Shown one piece after another: positions 55,230 through 64,000 of a stretch of 64,000 nucleotides of DNA. Under the pieces are notes generated by a model that was given only the letters and a program-made list of their open reading frames with translations, had not been told where the DNA came from and did no database searches. The DNA comes from Agapetus fuscipes. Lineage: Eukaryota; Arthropoda; Insecta; Trichoptera; Glossosomatidae. The stretch spans positions 15,151,229 to 15,215,228 of the forward strand of contig OX637356.1 of assembly GCA_951799405.1 (NCBI GenBank), read 5' to 3'. Positions within the stretch are counted from its first letter, which is position 1. Every line of letters begins with the position of its first letter. The translations under genes were made by a program, and so were the position numbers.

Positions 55230-57684
55230 TACCGGCGTTAGGGTTGGCCGCCCACGGGCGACCGCCCAGGGGCGCCAGGTATGAAGGGGCGCCGCAGGCG
55301 CCCCTTTATATTTTTTAGTAATTTTGAAGTTTTAGGGACATTAAAACTCGAACATATTTTCTTTAACTTATTAACACTGTTTTTATTTTCACTCTTTATT
55401 TTTTAATTATTTGGACACAAAAGTTTTCGGCTGCACAGTAATCATCATCAGGTAATAATGTTTATTTTTATTTTTCATATTTATATTTTTTATAAACATA
55501 TTTATTTTTTTAAACAGTAAAAATTGAACCTGTAAAATAATTGTTACATTCTTAGAAATTTTTACTTTATAGCAGTCCGAAGGACTGTTATAAAGTATTG
55601 TATTCGTCTGAAAAAAAAAAAAGAGGTTTCAACGGAAATGAGTTGTCCTGCACCAGGACATGCAAAAAAACCTAATTTGTCGAACCTGTCCGTCCGTCCG
55701 TCCGTCCGTATGGATGTATGTATGTCCCAGCCGGAACTACTAATCGCAGAGACACCAATTTTTGGATTTAGAGAATTGACAACCACAGATTTTGATGGGC
55801 CGACCGGCATGGCACCAACCTGAAAATTCAAGATGGCTGCCATACAAAAAAAACATAAAATTGCACTTTTCTCAAAAACGGCTCTAACGATTTTCTTTAA
55901 AATTTCAGTGTGGTCGTTGCTTAAATTGTTGCAAAGAAAATTTGTTATGGCAACACTCTTCCCAACCTGCGTCTATGAGTTGCCATATGAAAGAAAAAAA
56001 CGATTGTGATTATCTCGGAAATGGCTGGGTTGACAAAAAAAAAATGTTCTACAATATTACGCGCAATATTAATTTCTACAAAAATTTAAAGAATACTTTA
56101 AAATTTTTTTTACTTAAAGTACCGTTTACACGATCTCAAAATTTTCATCGAAAATATTAAAAAGACCCATAAAAACGCAATTTTGTAAAACTTTTTTTAG
56201 GTTCACAAGAAAGAAAAATTTATAAACTTCTTTGCATTATAATTTGTTTTTCACTATTTTGAGAATTCAAGATGGCTTCCAAAGAGGAGAAAACTTCAAA
56301 TGCGATTTTCTCAAAATCGGCTCTAACGATTTTTTTTAAATTTTCAGTAAAGTAGTTGCTTGATACATTCTTACCAAATTTAGTTATGGCAACATTTTTG
56401 CTAATCTGCGACTATGAGTTGCCATATGAAAAAAATAAACAATTGTGATTTTCTCAGAAGTGAAAGTGTTGAAAAAAAACATATGTTCTACAATTTTAAA
56501 CGTAACATCAAATTCTATATAAAAATTAAATAAAAATTCTGAAAATTAATACATAAAGTGCCGTTTACATGATATCAAAAATTGAAATTAAAAGGCTACA
56601 AAAACCCATCAGAACGCAAAAAACTTTTATGTTTCTTAACTTTATCAGAAAGAACTCTTTGATCACTGTAATTCATACTGAAACATTTTTCAAATTTTAG
56701 AAAATTCAAGATGGCTTCCGAACAGCTGAAAATTTCAAATGAGATTTTCTCAAAAACGGCTCCTACGATTTTCTTTATTTTTTCTGCATAATCGTCATTA
56801 TAATACTGCTATGTAACAACAATAACCATTGCCTCATAATTTTCTTTGTTTTGGGGGTTGCCATACAAGAGAAAAAAAAAAAGATAAATTTCTCGGCAGA
56901 GAAAGGGTTAACTAAAAAATAATTTTCTACAATTGAAAAGCTTTTAAATATACCTACATATATGAATCATTACTTTTTTCAAAAAAGTATTATAAAGTAT
57001 AGCCACCATACAAAGTGACAAATTTTCATACAAAAAATTATTGTAATATTTTTGGTAGCAAAACGTCTAATACCCATAAATAAACCTACATCACAATTCG
57101 CTCAATCAATTGCTATATAACAACAATAAGCATTGCCTCTTAATACTCTTTGTTTTGGGGGTTGCCATACAAGAGAAAACAATATTTTAAGTTTTCCCGG
57201 CAGAGAACGGGTTAACTAAAAAATAATGTTCTACAATTGAAAAACTCTTATATATACCTACATACATTAATCATTACTTTTTTCAAATAAATATTATAAG
57301 GTGTAGTCACCATACAAAGTGACAAATTTTAATACAAAAATAATTGTAATATTCTTGGTACTAAAACGCCTAATGTAAAATACTAGGCTACGAGTCTTAA
57401 AATCTAGTAAGTTGTACCCATCTAATAATAATCAATCATAACTTTCCAAAATATCAATGAAAAGTATAGGTACCCACCAAACAAAGTGTTAGTTTTGATA
57501 CAAACAGGATCAATGATAATACTGCAAAAAGATGATTGCTTAAAAATATTAGCTTCATTACTTACACACAACTAAATGTTTTGTTATGAAAATTGGCTAT
57601 GACCTAAACATGACCGTATTTTGTGCTATAAAGTCCTGTGCAGTCCACTGTACAATTTATTATATTTCTTTTTACTCTTAACTT
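55230..57684. repeat. degenerate repeats, unclassified
   Basis: GC-rich palindromic start (GGGGCGCC motifs 55,270-55,305), then (CCGT)n at 55,689-55,708. A roughly 440-bp degenerate unit follows, marked by CAAGATGGCT at about 55,832, 56,268 and 56,708 with TCAAAAACGGCTC(T/C)(A/T)ACGATTTTCTTT nearby. A smaller repeat (AACAACAATAA(C/G)CATTGCCTC) lies at about 56,817 and 57,120. No protein-coding gene; probably a non-autonomous transposon interior. Confidence 0.5.
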
Positions 57685-57687
57685 TAA

Positions 57688-57975
57688 TGGGGCTTCCACA
57701 CGCTTGCCAACCCATTACAAGCCAAGCGCACAGTGTGTCGTCTAGAACATGCTAGCTGGACAAATTTTTGTCTAATGGACTAATTTTGTCCAGCTAGCAT
57801 GTTCTAGCAGGTTGTAGCAGGCGCTTGGCTTGTAGCCAAGCGCACAGTGTGTCGTCTAAAACATGCTAGCTGGACAAAATTAGTCCATTAGACAAAATTT
57901 TGTCCAGCTAGCATTTTCTAGACGACACACTGTGCGCTTGGCTTGTAATGGGTTGGCAAGCGTGTGGAAGCCCCA
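57688..57975. mobile_element. palindromic MITE, Harbinger-like TAA duplication
   Basis: 288 bp, almost wholly palindromic, with ends TGGGGCTTCCACACGCTTGC. TAA lies at 57,685-57,687 and 57,976-57,978. TWA target duplication suggests PIF/Harbinger; TA would also fit. Inside are further inverted blocks built from GCTAGCTGGACAAA. Confidence 0.8.
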
Positions 57976-58059
57976 TAAAAGGGTACATATTTATTTCACG
58001 ACCTTGTTTTTTATTTCGTTAAATGTTTTAATTATGAATGACTGAAATTATTTTAAGGA

Positions 58060-59060
58060 AGATGATTTAAGAAATGGACTCTCTAAGAAGTATGATTGGA
58101 AAAAAACGAAGTGCAAGGGTGAGGAATGATCTTGTAAGAGAAGAATGTGGTGTAAGAGAAAGTGAGAAATTGAAGATTAAAAGAAGTTTGCTAAGATCTA
58201 TAAATAATCTATAATCTAAGTTGCAAGGATATATTCATTCAAAGCTCTCAGATGTATGCCCACAAACAAACACGTGTAGTTCGCGCTTACAAATGCTGAT
58301 TATGTACTTACAAATAAAATCCAAACCTAAAATGAACATAAGCCCTGCAACTCTTGCCGACATTCCCTGCAACAGGGGTGACATTGGCAAAGTGAACCAT
58401 TTTTTACAGCATGGGTGGTCAGCCTCATACCAACCTATAAGTCAAGGAATAAGATGGAGATAAGATAAGATGGTTCGGGCATATGAAGAGAATGAGTGAT
58501 GAAAGACTGACGAAGAAAGTATATGTTGCAAGAATAGATGGATGTCGTGGTAGAGGAAGACTGAGAAAAGTATAGATGGATCAAATTTTTGAAAAAGCGA
58601 ATGAACGGGATTTCCAGAGTCATAATAAAAGGAGGGCTTGTATGAAAAATGTTTTGACTCTCGATGAAATGAAATAAGTATGCAAGGACAGGAAGAAGTG
58701 GCAGCTAATCTGCAATGTTGATTTGTAATATTGGTTTATTAATTTGTTAAATGTTACATTTTTTGGATAGGACATTATTGACTTTTTTGTAGCGATTTCT
58801 TTTTAAGGTTTTGTTATTTTTTTAAACTCAACGTTATTTATTATTTGTATTCCTTGACTTATAGGTTGATATGAGGCTGACCACCCCCACTGTAAAAATG
58901 GTTCATTTTGCCAATGTCACCCCTGTGTTAGGGAAGGTCGGCAAAAGTTGTACCGCTTATGTTCATTTGAGGTTTGGATTTTATTTGTAAGTACACATTC
59001 AGCATTTGTAAGTGCGAACTACACGTGTTTGTTTGTGGGCATGCATTCGAGAGCTTTAAT
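58060..59060 (+). pseudogene. RTE-type LINE 3' part with own 3' UTR, split by family X
   Basis: 58,073-58,198 (LSKKYDWKKTKCKGEE-like frames) and 58,450-58,690 (RWFGHMKRMSDERLTKKV, RGRGRLRK) are one LINE. The UTR of the 43,085 subtype follows, with the family X body to about 59,060. Stops and substitutions abound. Confidence 0.75.
58199..58449 (-). mobile_element. family X copy inside the LINE
   Basis: It begins CTATAAATAATCTATAATC and ends at the common point GTCAAGGAA. The LINE phrase GCTAAGATGGTTCGGG is broken here, with an AAGAT-type repeat on both sides. Confidence 0.8.
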
Positions 59061-59495
59061 GTGGTCTAAAAATGATCTAGCTGGTTCGGATTTAGGAATC
59101 AGAAAGGATGGTAGGGGAGAGAGGAATCCTGGGCAAAGTGGAGAGGGCTACAACTCGCAGAAATCAAACATCAAGTTCTATATATCGATGTGCGGAACGA
59201 TGAATGTTTTTGGTTTGTATTTCGGATATGCGAAATATACACTCGGCGTGATACAATAAAAACATGACATAAAATTTTAAAAATTTCAAGTGAAACACTG
59301 TGGTAAGCCATTATCAAATCCACATTTATTTATTCCAAAGTAAGTAATTAATTAAATATGAAAAAATACACAATTATTTTCAGAAAAACAAAAAATTAAA
59401 CATTGTATTCACTTTTGCCAATTCCACCCTGGTTCAGGGAACGGCGGCAGGAGTTGCAAGGTTTATGTTCATGTGAAATAATAATAATCTAAGTT
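59061..59495. other. duplicated non-coding block
   Basis: 59,245-59,478 matches 25,160-25,395. The rest (59,061-59,244) is unassigned. Confidence 0.5.
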
Positions 59496-60204
59496 CTTCT
59501 TCTTCTTCCTTAGCCATCTCTCCACTGCTGGATATAGGCCTCTTCCATGTTTCTCCACTCCTTTCTATCCTGTGCCCTCTGAATCCATTTCCGCCCCGCG
59601 ACTGGAACAATGTCATCTGACCATCTTTTTTGTGGTCTGCCGACGCTCCTTTTATCTTCCCATGGTCGCCATTTGAGGATTTTCATTGCCCATCGGTTGT
59701 CATCTCGTCTTGCCATATGGCCTGCCCATTGCCATTTTAGTTTTGCAATACGATCCATGATGTCTGTGACTTTTGTTAGGTGTCTGATGTCTTCGTTTCT
59801 TTTTCTATCTTTAAGACTGCATGAAACCTCTCTGAAAATTGGTCTTGAAATGAACATCAGTAAAACAAAAATTATGAGCCCAACAAACGAAAGCCTAAAC
59901 ATCAACAACAAACACATAGAGGCTGTAAACGAATATATCTACCTTGGACACAAGATCAAAATGGGAAAGGAAAACCAAACTGCAGAGATACCCAGACGAA
60001 TAGGATTGGGCTGGGCAGCTTTTGGAAAATTAAAGCACATACTCGAAAATAAAGACATCCCAATGAACCTAAAGAGAAAGATCTACGAGACTTGCATCCT
60101 CCCTGTGACAACATATGGCCTAGAAACCATCTCGCTAACCGCAGTGAGCGTCCATAAATTAAAGTGCTCACAACGATCCATGGAAAGACGGATGTTGGGA
60201 ATCT
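59496..60204 (-). pseudogene. RTE-type LINE 3' end with twin-priming inversion
   Basis: The minus-strand part (59,818-59,496) reads SLKDRKRNEDIRH, LKWQWAGHMARR, RSVGRPQKRWSDD, AQDRKEWRNMEEAYIQQW and ends in a (GAA)n tail. The part 59,819-60,204 reads on the plus strand: LEMNISKTKIMSP, EYIYLGHKI, YGLETISL, QRSMERRMLGI. In an intact element MLGI directly precedes SLKDR. A 5' segment inverted against the 3' segment is the product of twin priming. Confidence 0.85.
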
Positions 60205-60437
60205 AAGTTGCAAGGATATATTCATTCAAAGCTCTCAGATGTATGTCCACAAACAAACACGTGTAGTTCGCGCTTACAAATGCTGAATGTGTACTTACAA
60301 ATAAAATCCAAACCTCAAATGAACATAAGCCCTGCAACTCTTGCCGACATTCCCTGAAACAGGGGTGACATTGGCAAAGTGAACCATTTTTTACAGTATG
60401 GGTGGTCAGCCTCATACCAACCTATAAGTCAAGGAAT
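60204..60437 (-). mobile_element. family X copy, short form
   Basis: From TCTAAGTTGCAAGG to the common point AAGTCAAGGAA; it abuts the twin-primed LINE. Confidence 0.85.
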
Positions 60438-60474
60438 ACGAGTAATAAATAACATTTAAGTATAAAAAAAAAAA

Positions 60475-60835
60475 AAAAAAGGAAGTTGAACTAAGAAAAG
60501 TTGATGCCAACGGTCAAGAAGTTTTTCAACAGGATTCGGCTCCATGCCACGTGTCCAAGATTATGATGAAATATTTCAAGGACAAAGATATATCATGCCT
60601 TGAATGGCCAGGAAACTCACCGGACCTTAATCCCATTGAAAATCTGTGGGCTATTGTAAAAGCTAGACTTCGTAAAACAGATTGCACAACAAAAACAAAA
60701 CTGATTGAGGCTGTAATCCATACATGGTTTCGAGACCAGCAAATATCAGAAAATTGTAAAAAACTTGTCGATTCTATGCCGAAACGTGTTAAAGAAGTTA
60801 TAAAAGTCAAGGGAGGACACATTTTCTATTAAAAC
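60475..60835 (+). pseudogene. Tc1-like transposase 3' half (copy B, uninverted)
   Basis: Preceded by an A-run (60,463-60,480). ELRKVDANGQEVFQQDSAPCHVSK, LEWPGNSPDLNPIENLWAIVK, GGHIFY stop at 60,832. It contains the last Asp and Glu of the DD34E triad. The 5' half is missing. Confidence 0.88.
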
Positions 60836-61540
60836 AATTTAAATTGTATTCATGTATCTGTTTTTTTGTTCCATAACTAATAAATGTTGCTTTTTTCAAA
60901 TTTTCACTTGTGTTCACATTAATTCGAACAATACTGTAAGTCAGTAATAGTTAGACTTTTTTCTTTTGTTATGCAACAAAACGGGTGCAGGTAAGTACTC
61001 ATGTTGACCTAAATAAACCATCATAATTCTTTCAATTTGCATCAAAATGGAAAATGCTGGAGTGATGTTTTCCGGGATCGGTTGCCATGGTCTGTGGGAG
61101 CTGGAGCTTCCGGACGTTTCGCCCTTTTCTATGATGGGCTTCTTCAGCGGAAAGTATGATAATAAAGATGATCTTAACTTTGATACATCATAATTCTCAC
61201 CTAAGAGTGAGTTCCCATAGCCTTCGAGAAGCTCTCGAGGAAATATATATTTTGGGCAAAAGTCTCAGAATTCTGTAACGTGCCATTTCAGGGGCATCGT
61301 TACAGGTGGGGAAGGAGCTTACCACTACCACCCAACCTTGTTCCCCTTCTTGCAAACAGGAGGAATCTGTTCAGTGGTGTCCGTGACCAAGGATCTTTTG
61401 GTTAGACGAGCGGAAACATTTCAAGATCCATATGTTAGAAACTGAAGGTGGCTCTAAAAAGTACCTGTGAAATACTTACATTCTCAAATCCCGCCGGCTA
61501 GTATCATAATTACTCGGCTTGGTTTCTCAGGTTTTGTGTC
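60836..61540. other. duplicated non-coding flank (copy B)
   Basis: Matches 26,271-26,965. No gene. Confidence 0.6.
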
Positions 61541-61611
61541 ATTCTCATCATATAAACTATTATTTTTTGTATTAAGTAATCATGCAGATTGATTTGAACA
61601 GCTCAACATAT

Positions 61612-61617
61612 TTTATT
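61612..61617 (-). terminator. candidate poly(A) signal of zinc-finger gene C
   Basis: AATAAA on the minus strand, 337 nt beyond the stop codon at 61,954. Gene B lacks this sequence because its 3' flank is replaced from about 36,760. Confidence 0.4.
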
Positions 61618-61953
61618 TCGAGAACCAAATATATTATACACAACTTAGGTCACTCATCAGATTAACACTTCACATGTCTCACACCTGGGTGAGCTCCGAC
61701 CTCTCAAGTCCACTGGCACACACATACATTGCTCTTACAAATAAGTTATTCAAACAAAAGTAATAAGAACATACAGGGGAGCCAACATTTACTCTGACCA
61801 CCATCTGGTGTGTGTTGGTATCAGGGAGAGGAAATCTAAAACATAGGACGCCCCAACCACCAAAACAAAATGTTGCATTACGGAGTTGCTCAAACAGAAG
61901 ACCAAACAATGGAATACACACAGAATCCAGCAAGCAACCTGAAGATCACTGTC

Positions 61954-63827
61954 TCAGGAATCAGGATCCTCTCCAGTGTGTCTCATTTTGTGTTTCTTTA
62001 AAGCACCCGATTGATATGATTTGTAACTACAACTGTCACAAGAAAATAGCTTCTCACCAGTGTGTGTAATCTTATGTATTTTTAAAATATCTTTTCTATG
62101 TGTTTTAAAGTTACAACTGTCACAGGAAAATGGCTTCTCACCAGTATGTGACATATTATGTTTTTTTAAATTCGCTTTACAATGTGTTTTGAAGTTACAA
62201 CTGTCACAGCAAAATGGCTTTTCACTATTGTGTGTCATCTTATGGTTTTTTAAACTATCATTTCTATGTGTTTTGTAGCTACACCTGTCACAGGAAAATG
62301 GTTTCTCACCAGTGTGTGCCCTTTTATGAATTTTTAAATAAAGTTTTGCATGTGTCTTGTAGCTACAACTGTCACAGGAAAATCGCTTCTCACCAGTGTG
62401 CACCATCTTATGTATTTTTAAATAATCTTTTGTTTTTGCTTTGTAGCTACAACTCTCACAGGAAAATGGCTTCTCACCAGTGTGTATCATTTTATGATTT
62501 TTTAAACTCATTTTTACATGTGTCTTGTAGCTACAACTCTCACAGGAAAATGGCTTCTCACCAGTGTGTGTCATTTTATGAATTTTTAAATTCATTTTTA
62601 TATGTGTTTTGTAGCTACAACTCTCACAGGAAAATGGTTTCTCACCAGTGTGTGCCATCTTATGTATTTTTAAATTATCTTTTGTTTTTGCTTTGTAGCT
62701 ACAACTCTCACAGGAAAATGGCTTCTCACCAGTGTGTGTCATCTTATGAATTTTTAAATTCATTTTTACATGTGTCTTGTAGCTACAACTCTCACAGGAA
62801 AATGGTTTCTCACCAGTGTGTGCCATCTTATGTATTTTTAAATTCGCTTTACAATGTGTTTTGAAGTTACAACTGTCACAGCAAAATGGCTTTTCACTAT
62901 TGTGTGTCATCTTATGGTTTTTTAAACTATCATTTCTATGTGTTTTGTAGCTACACCTGTCACAGGAAAATGGTTTCTCACCAGTGTGTGCCCTTTTATG
63001 AATTTTTAAATAAAGTTTTGCATGTGTCTTGTAGCTACAACTGTCACAGGAAAATCGCTTCTCACCAGTGTGCACCATCTTATGTATTTTTAAATAATCT
63101 TTTGTTTTTGCTTTGTAGCTACAACTCTCACAGGAAAATGGCTTCTCACCAGTGTGTATCATTTTATGATTTTTTAAACTCATTTTTACATGTGTCTTGT
63201 AGCTACAACTCTCACAGGAAAATGGCTTCTCACCAGTGTGTGTCATTTTATGAATTTTTAAATTCATTTTTATATGTGTTTTGTAGCTACAACTCTCACA
63301 GGAAAATGGTTTCTCACCAGTGTGTGCCATCTTATGTATTTTTAAATTATCTTTTGTTTTTGCTTTGTAGCTACAACTCTCACAGGAAAATGGCTTCTCA
63401 CCAGTGTGTGTCATCTTATGAATTTTTAAATTCATTTTTACATGTGTCTTGTAGCTACAACTCTCACAGGAAAATGGTTTCTCACCAGTGTGTGCCATCT
63501 TATGTATTTTTAAATTATCTTTTGTTTTTGCTTTGTAGCTACAACTGTCACAGGAAAATAGCTTCTCTCCAGTATGAATCATTTTGTATTTCTTTGAAGC
63601 CTTTGTTTTATGTGTTTTTGTAGGTCCCAAGTAATTCACATTGGTCTTGCGCTGGGCAGGGACTTCAGACTTCTCTCTGAGTTGCACCAAGGCAACCGAC
63701 GTAGCCTCCAGCTTGTGGCAGGCCAACACTTGATGGATCCACATATGACTTGTTTGGCTGCATGTGTAGCTGCAGACAGGGCAGACACGAGGCTGCATAG
63801 CAGGAATTCCCACAGGAGCTCCAACTC
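61954..63827 (-). CDS. zinc-finger exon of gene C (19 tandem C2H2 fingers)
   Basis: The exon begins after the acceptor ACACTTTTCAG (AG at 63,829-63,828) and ends at TGA 61,954. Its first residues (GVGAPVGIPAMQPRVCPVC) match gene B. The N-terminal finger and a degenerate finger (YLGPTKTHKTKASKKYKMIH) are followed by 19 28-residue fingers, ending RHTGEDPDS. Fingers 2-9 and 10-17 are an almost exact 672-bp tandem duplication. Two linkers are HNSEKP instead of HTGEKP. Helix contact residues (for example VKMNLKI, AKTKDNLKI) differ from gene B, so the two proteins should bind different DNA. The first exon lies outside the window to the right. Entry phase equals that of gene B (1,874 nt, remainder 2). 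Confidence 0.9.
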
Positions 63828-64000
63828 CTGAAAAGTGTATTTATTTTTTTGTCACTTTTCTCAATAAGCAACAGGGATAAGGAACCTCTTTATGCAGTGT
63901 GTACTCAACATGTGATGTCTTACATGTAGGAGTAGCGGCTCTAACTACAATCTGGGAGAGGGGATAACCTTAAAAGGTTGTTTGATGAGGTATATTTAAG
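63828..64000. other. intron of gene C, right edge
   Basis: Nearly identical to 38,573-38,745; intronic. Confidence 0.6.

Noticed and set aside
62214..63623. Long plus-strand open frames (216 and 245 codons) over the gene C finger exon, and similar ones over gene B
   Set aside because: They are antisense to the zinc-finger repeats. The 84-bp period keeps the opposite frame open too, and the sense strand has the conserved C2H2 pattern, a splice acceptor and matching phase.

Overview
The window is eukaryotic nuclear DNA, almost certainly from an insect. It is AT-rich, has introns, C2H2 zinc-finger exons, an irritans-type mariner, RTE, Jockey and CR1-like LINEs, hAT, Tc1 and Harbinger-like elements, a Helitron and a tRNA-derived SINE. 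I cannot fix the order from sequence alone. There are no rRNA genes, true tRNA genes, CRISPR arrays or prokaryotic genes.

Host genes: the only convincing host coding sequence is a cluster of C2H2 zinc-finger genes on the minus strand. Each gene has a short acidic first exon and one large zinc-finger exon separated by a long intron full of transposons. Exon 1 at 48,643-48,391 joins in matching phase to the zinc-finger exon at 38,572-36,951 and gives a 624-residue protein. A second exon 1 at 4,562-4,310 belongs to a gene whose fingers lie left of the window. A second finger exon at 63,827-61,954 belongs to a gene whose first exon lies right of it.

Layout: the left half (about 1.2-38.9 kb) and right half (about 44.6-64 kb) are colinear copies of one ancestral segment, now broken up by different insertions. 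Shared blocks in order are: a deleted RTE LINE (1.2-3.3 / 44.6-46.1 kb), exon 1 (4.3 / 48.4 kb), hAT MITEs (18.7-19.6 / 48.8-49.7 kb), an unassigned block (22.9-23.9 / 50.2-55.2 kb), a Tc1 remnant with its flank (25.7-27.0 / 60.5-61.5 kb) and the zinc-finger exon (36.8-38.9 / 61.8-64.0 kb). Because each copy often keeps the empty site of the other, the ends and target duplications of several transposons can be read directly. These include an intact mariner (46,176-47,470), a Helitron (13,908-18,639), a 9.2-kb inverted-repeat composite (4,646-13,891) and an unclassified transposon with CCCAGATAGCA ends (50,670-54,388).

Mobile DNA: nearly everything else is nested transposons. A short repeat of 250-320 bp, here called family X, occurs at more than ten sites. 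It is the 3' end of an RTE-type LINE (3' UTR with a TTAGA-type tail) and often starts at the same 5' point. Inside the Helitron it has become a 265-bp tandem satellite with a 1,591-bp higher-order repeat. A 171-bp satellite forms two opposed arrays inside the 9.2-kb composite, and a near-complete 3.6-kb RTE LINE has jumped into one of them. The region reads as a recombining, transposon-filled zinc-finger cluster rather than a metabolic locus.
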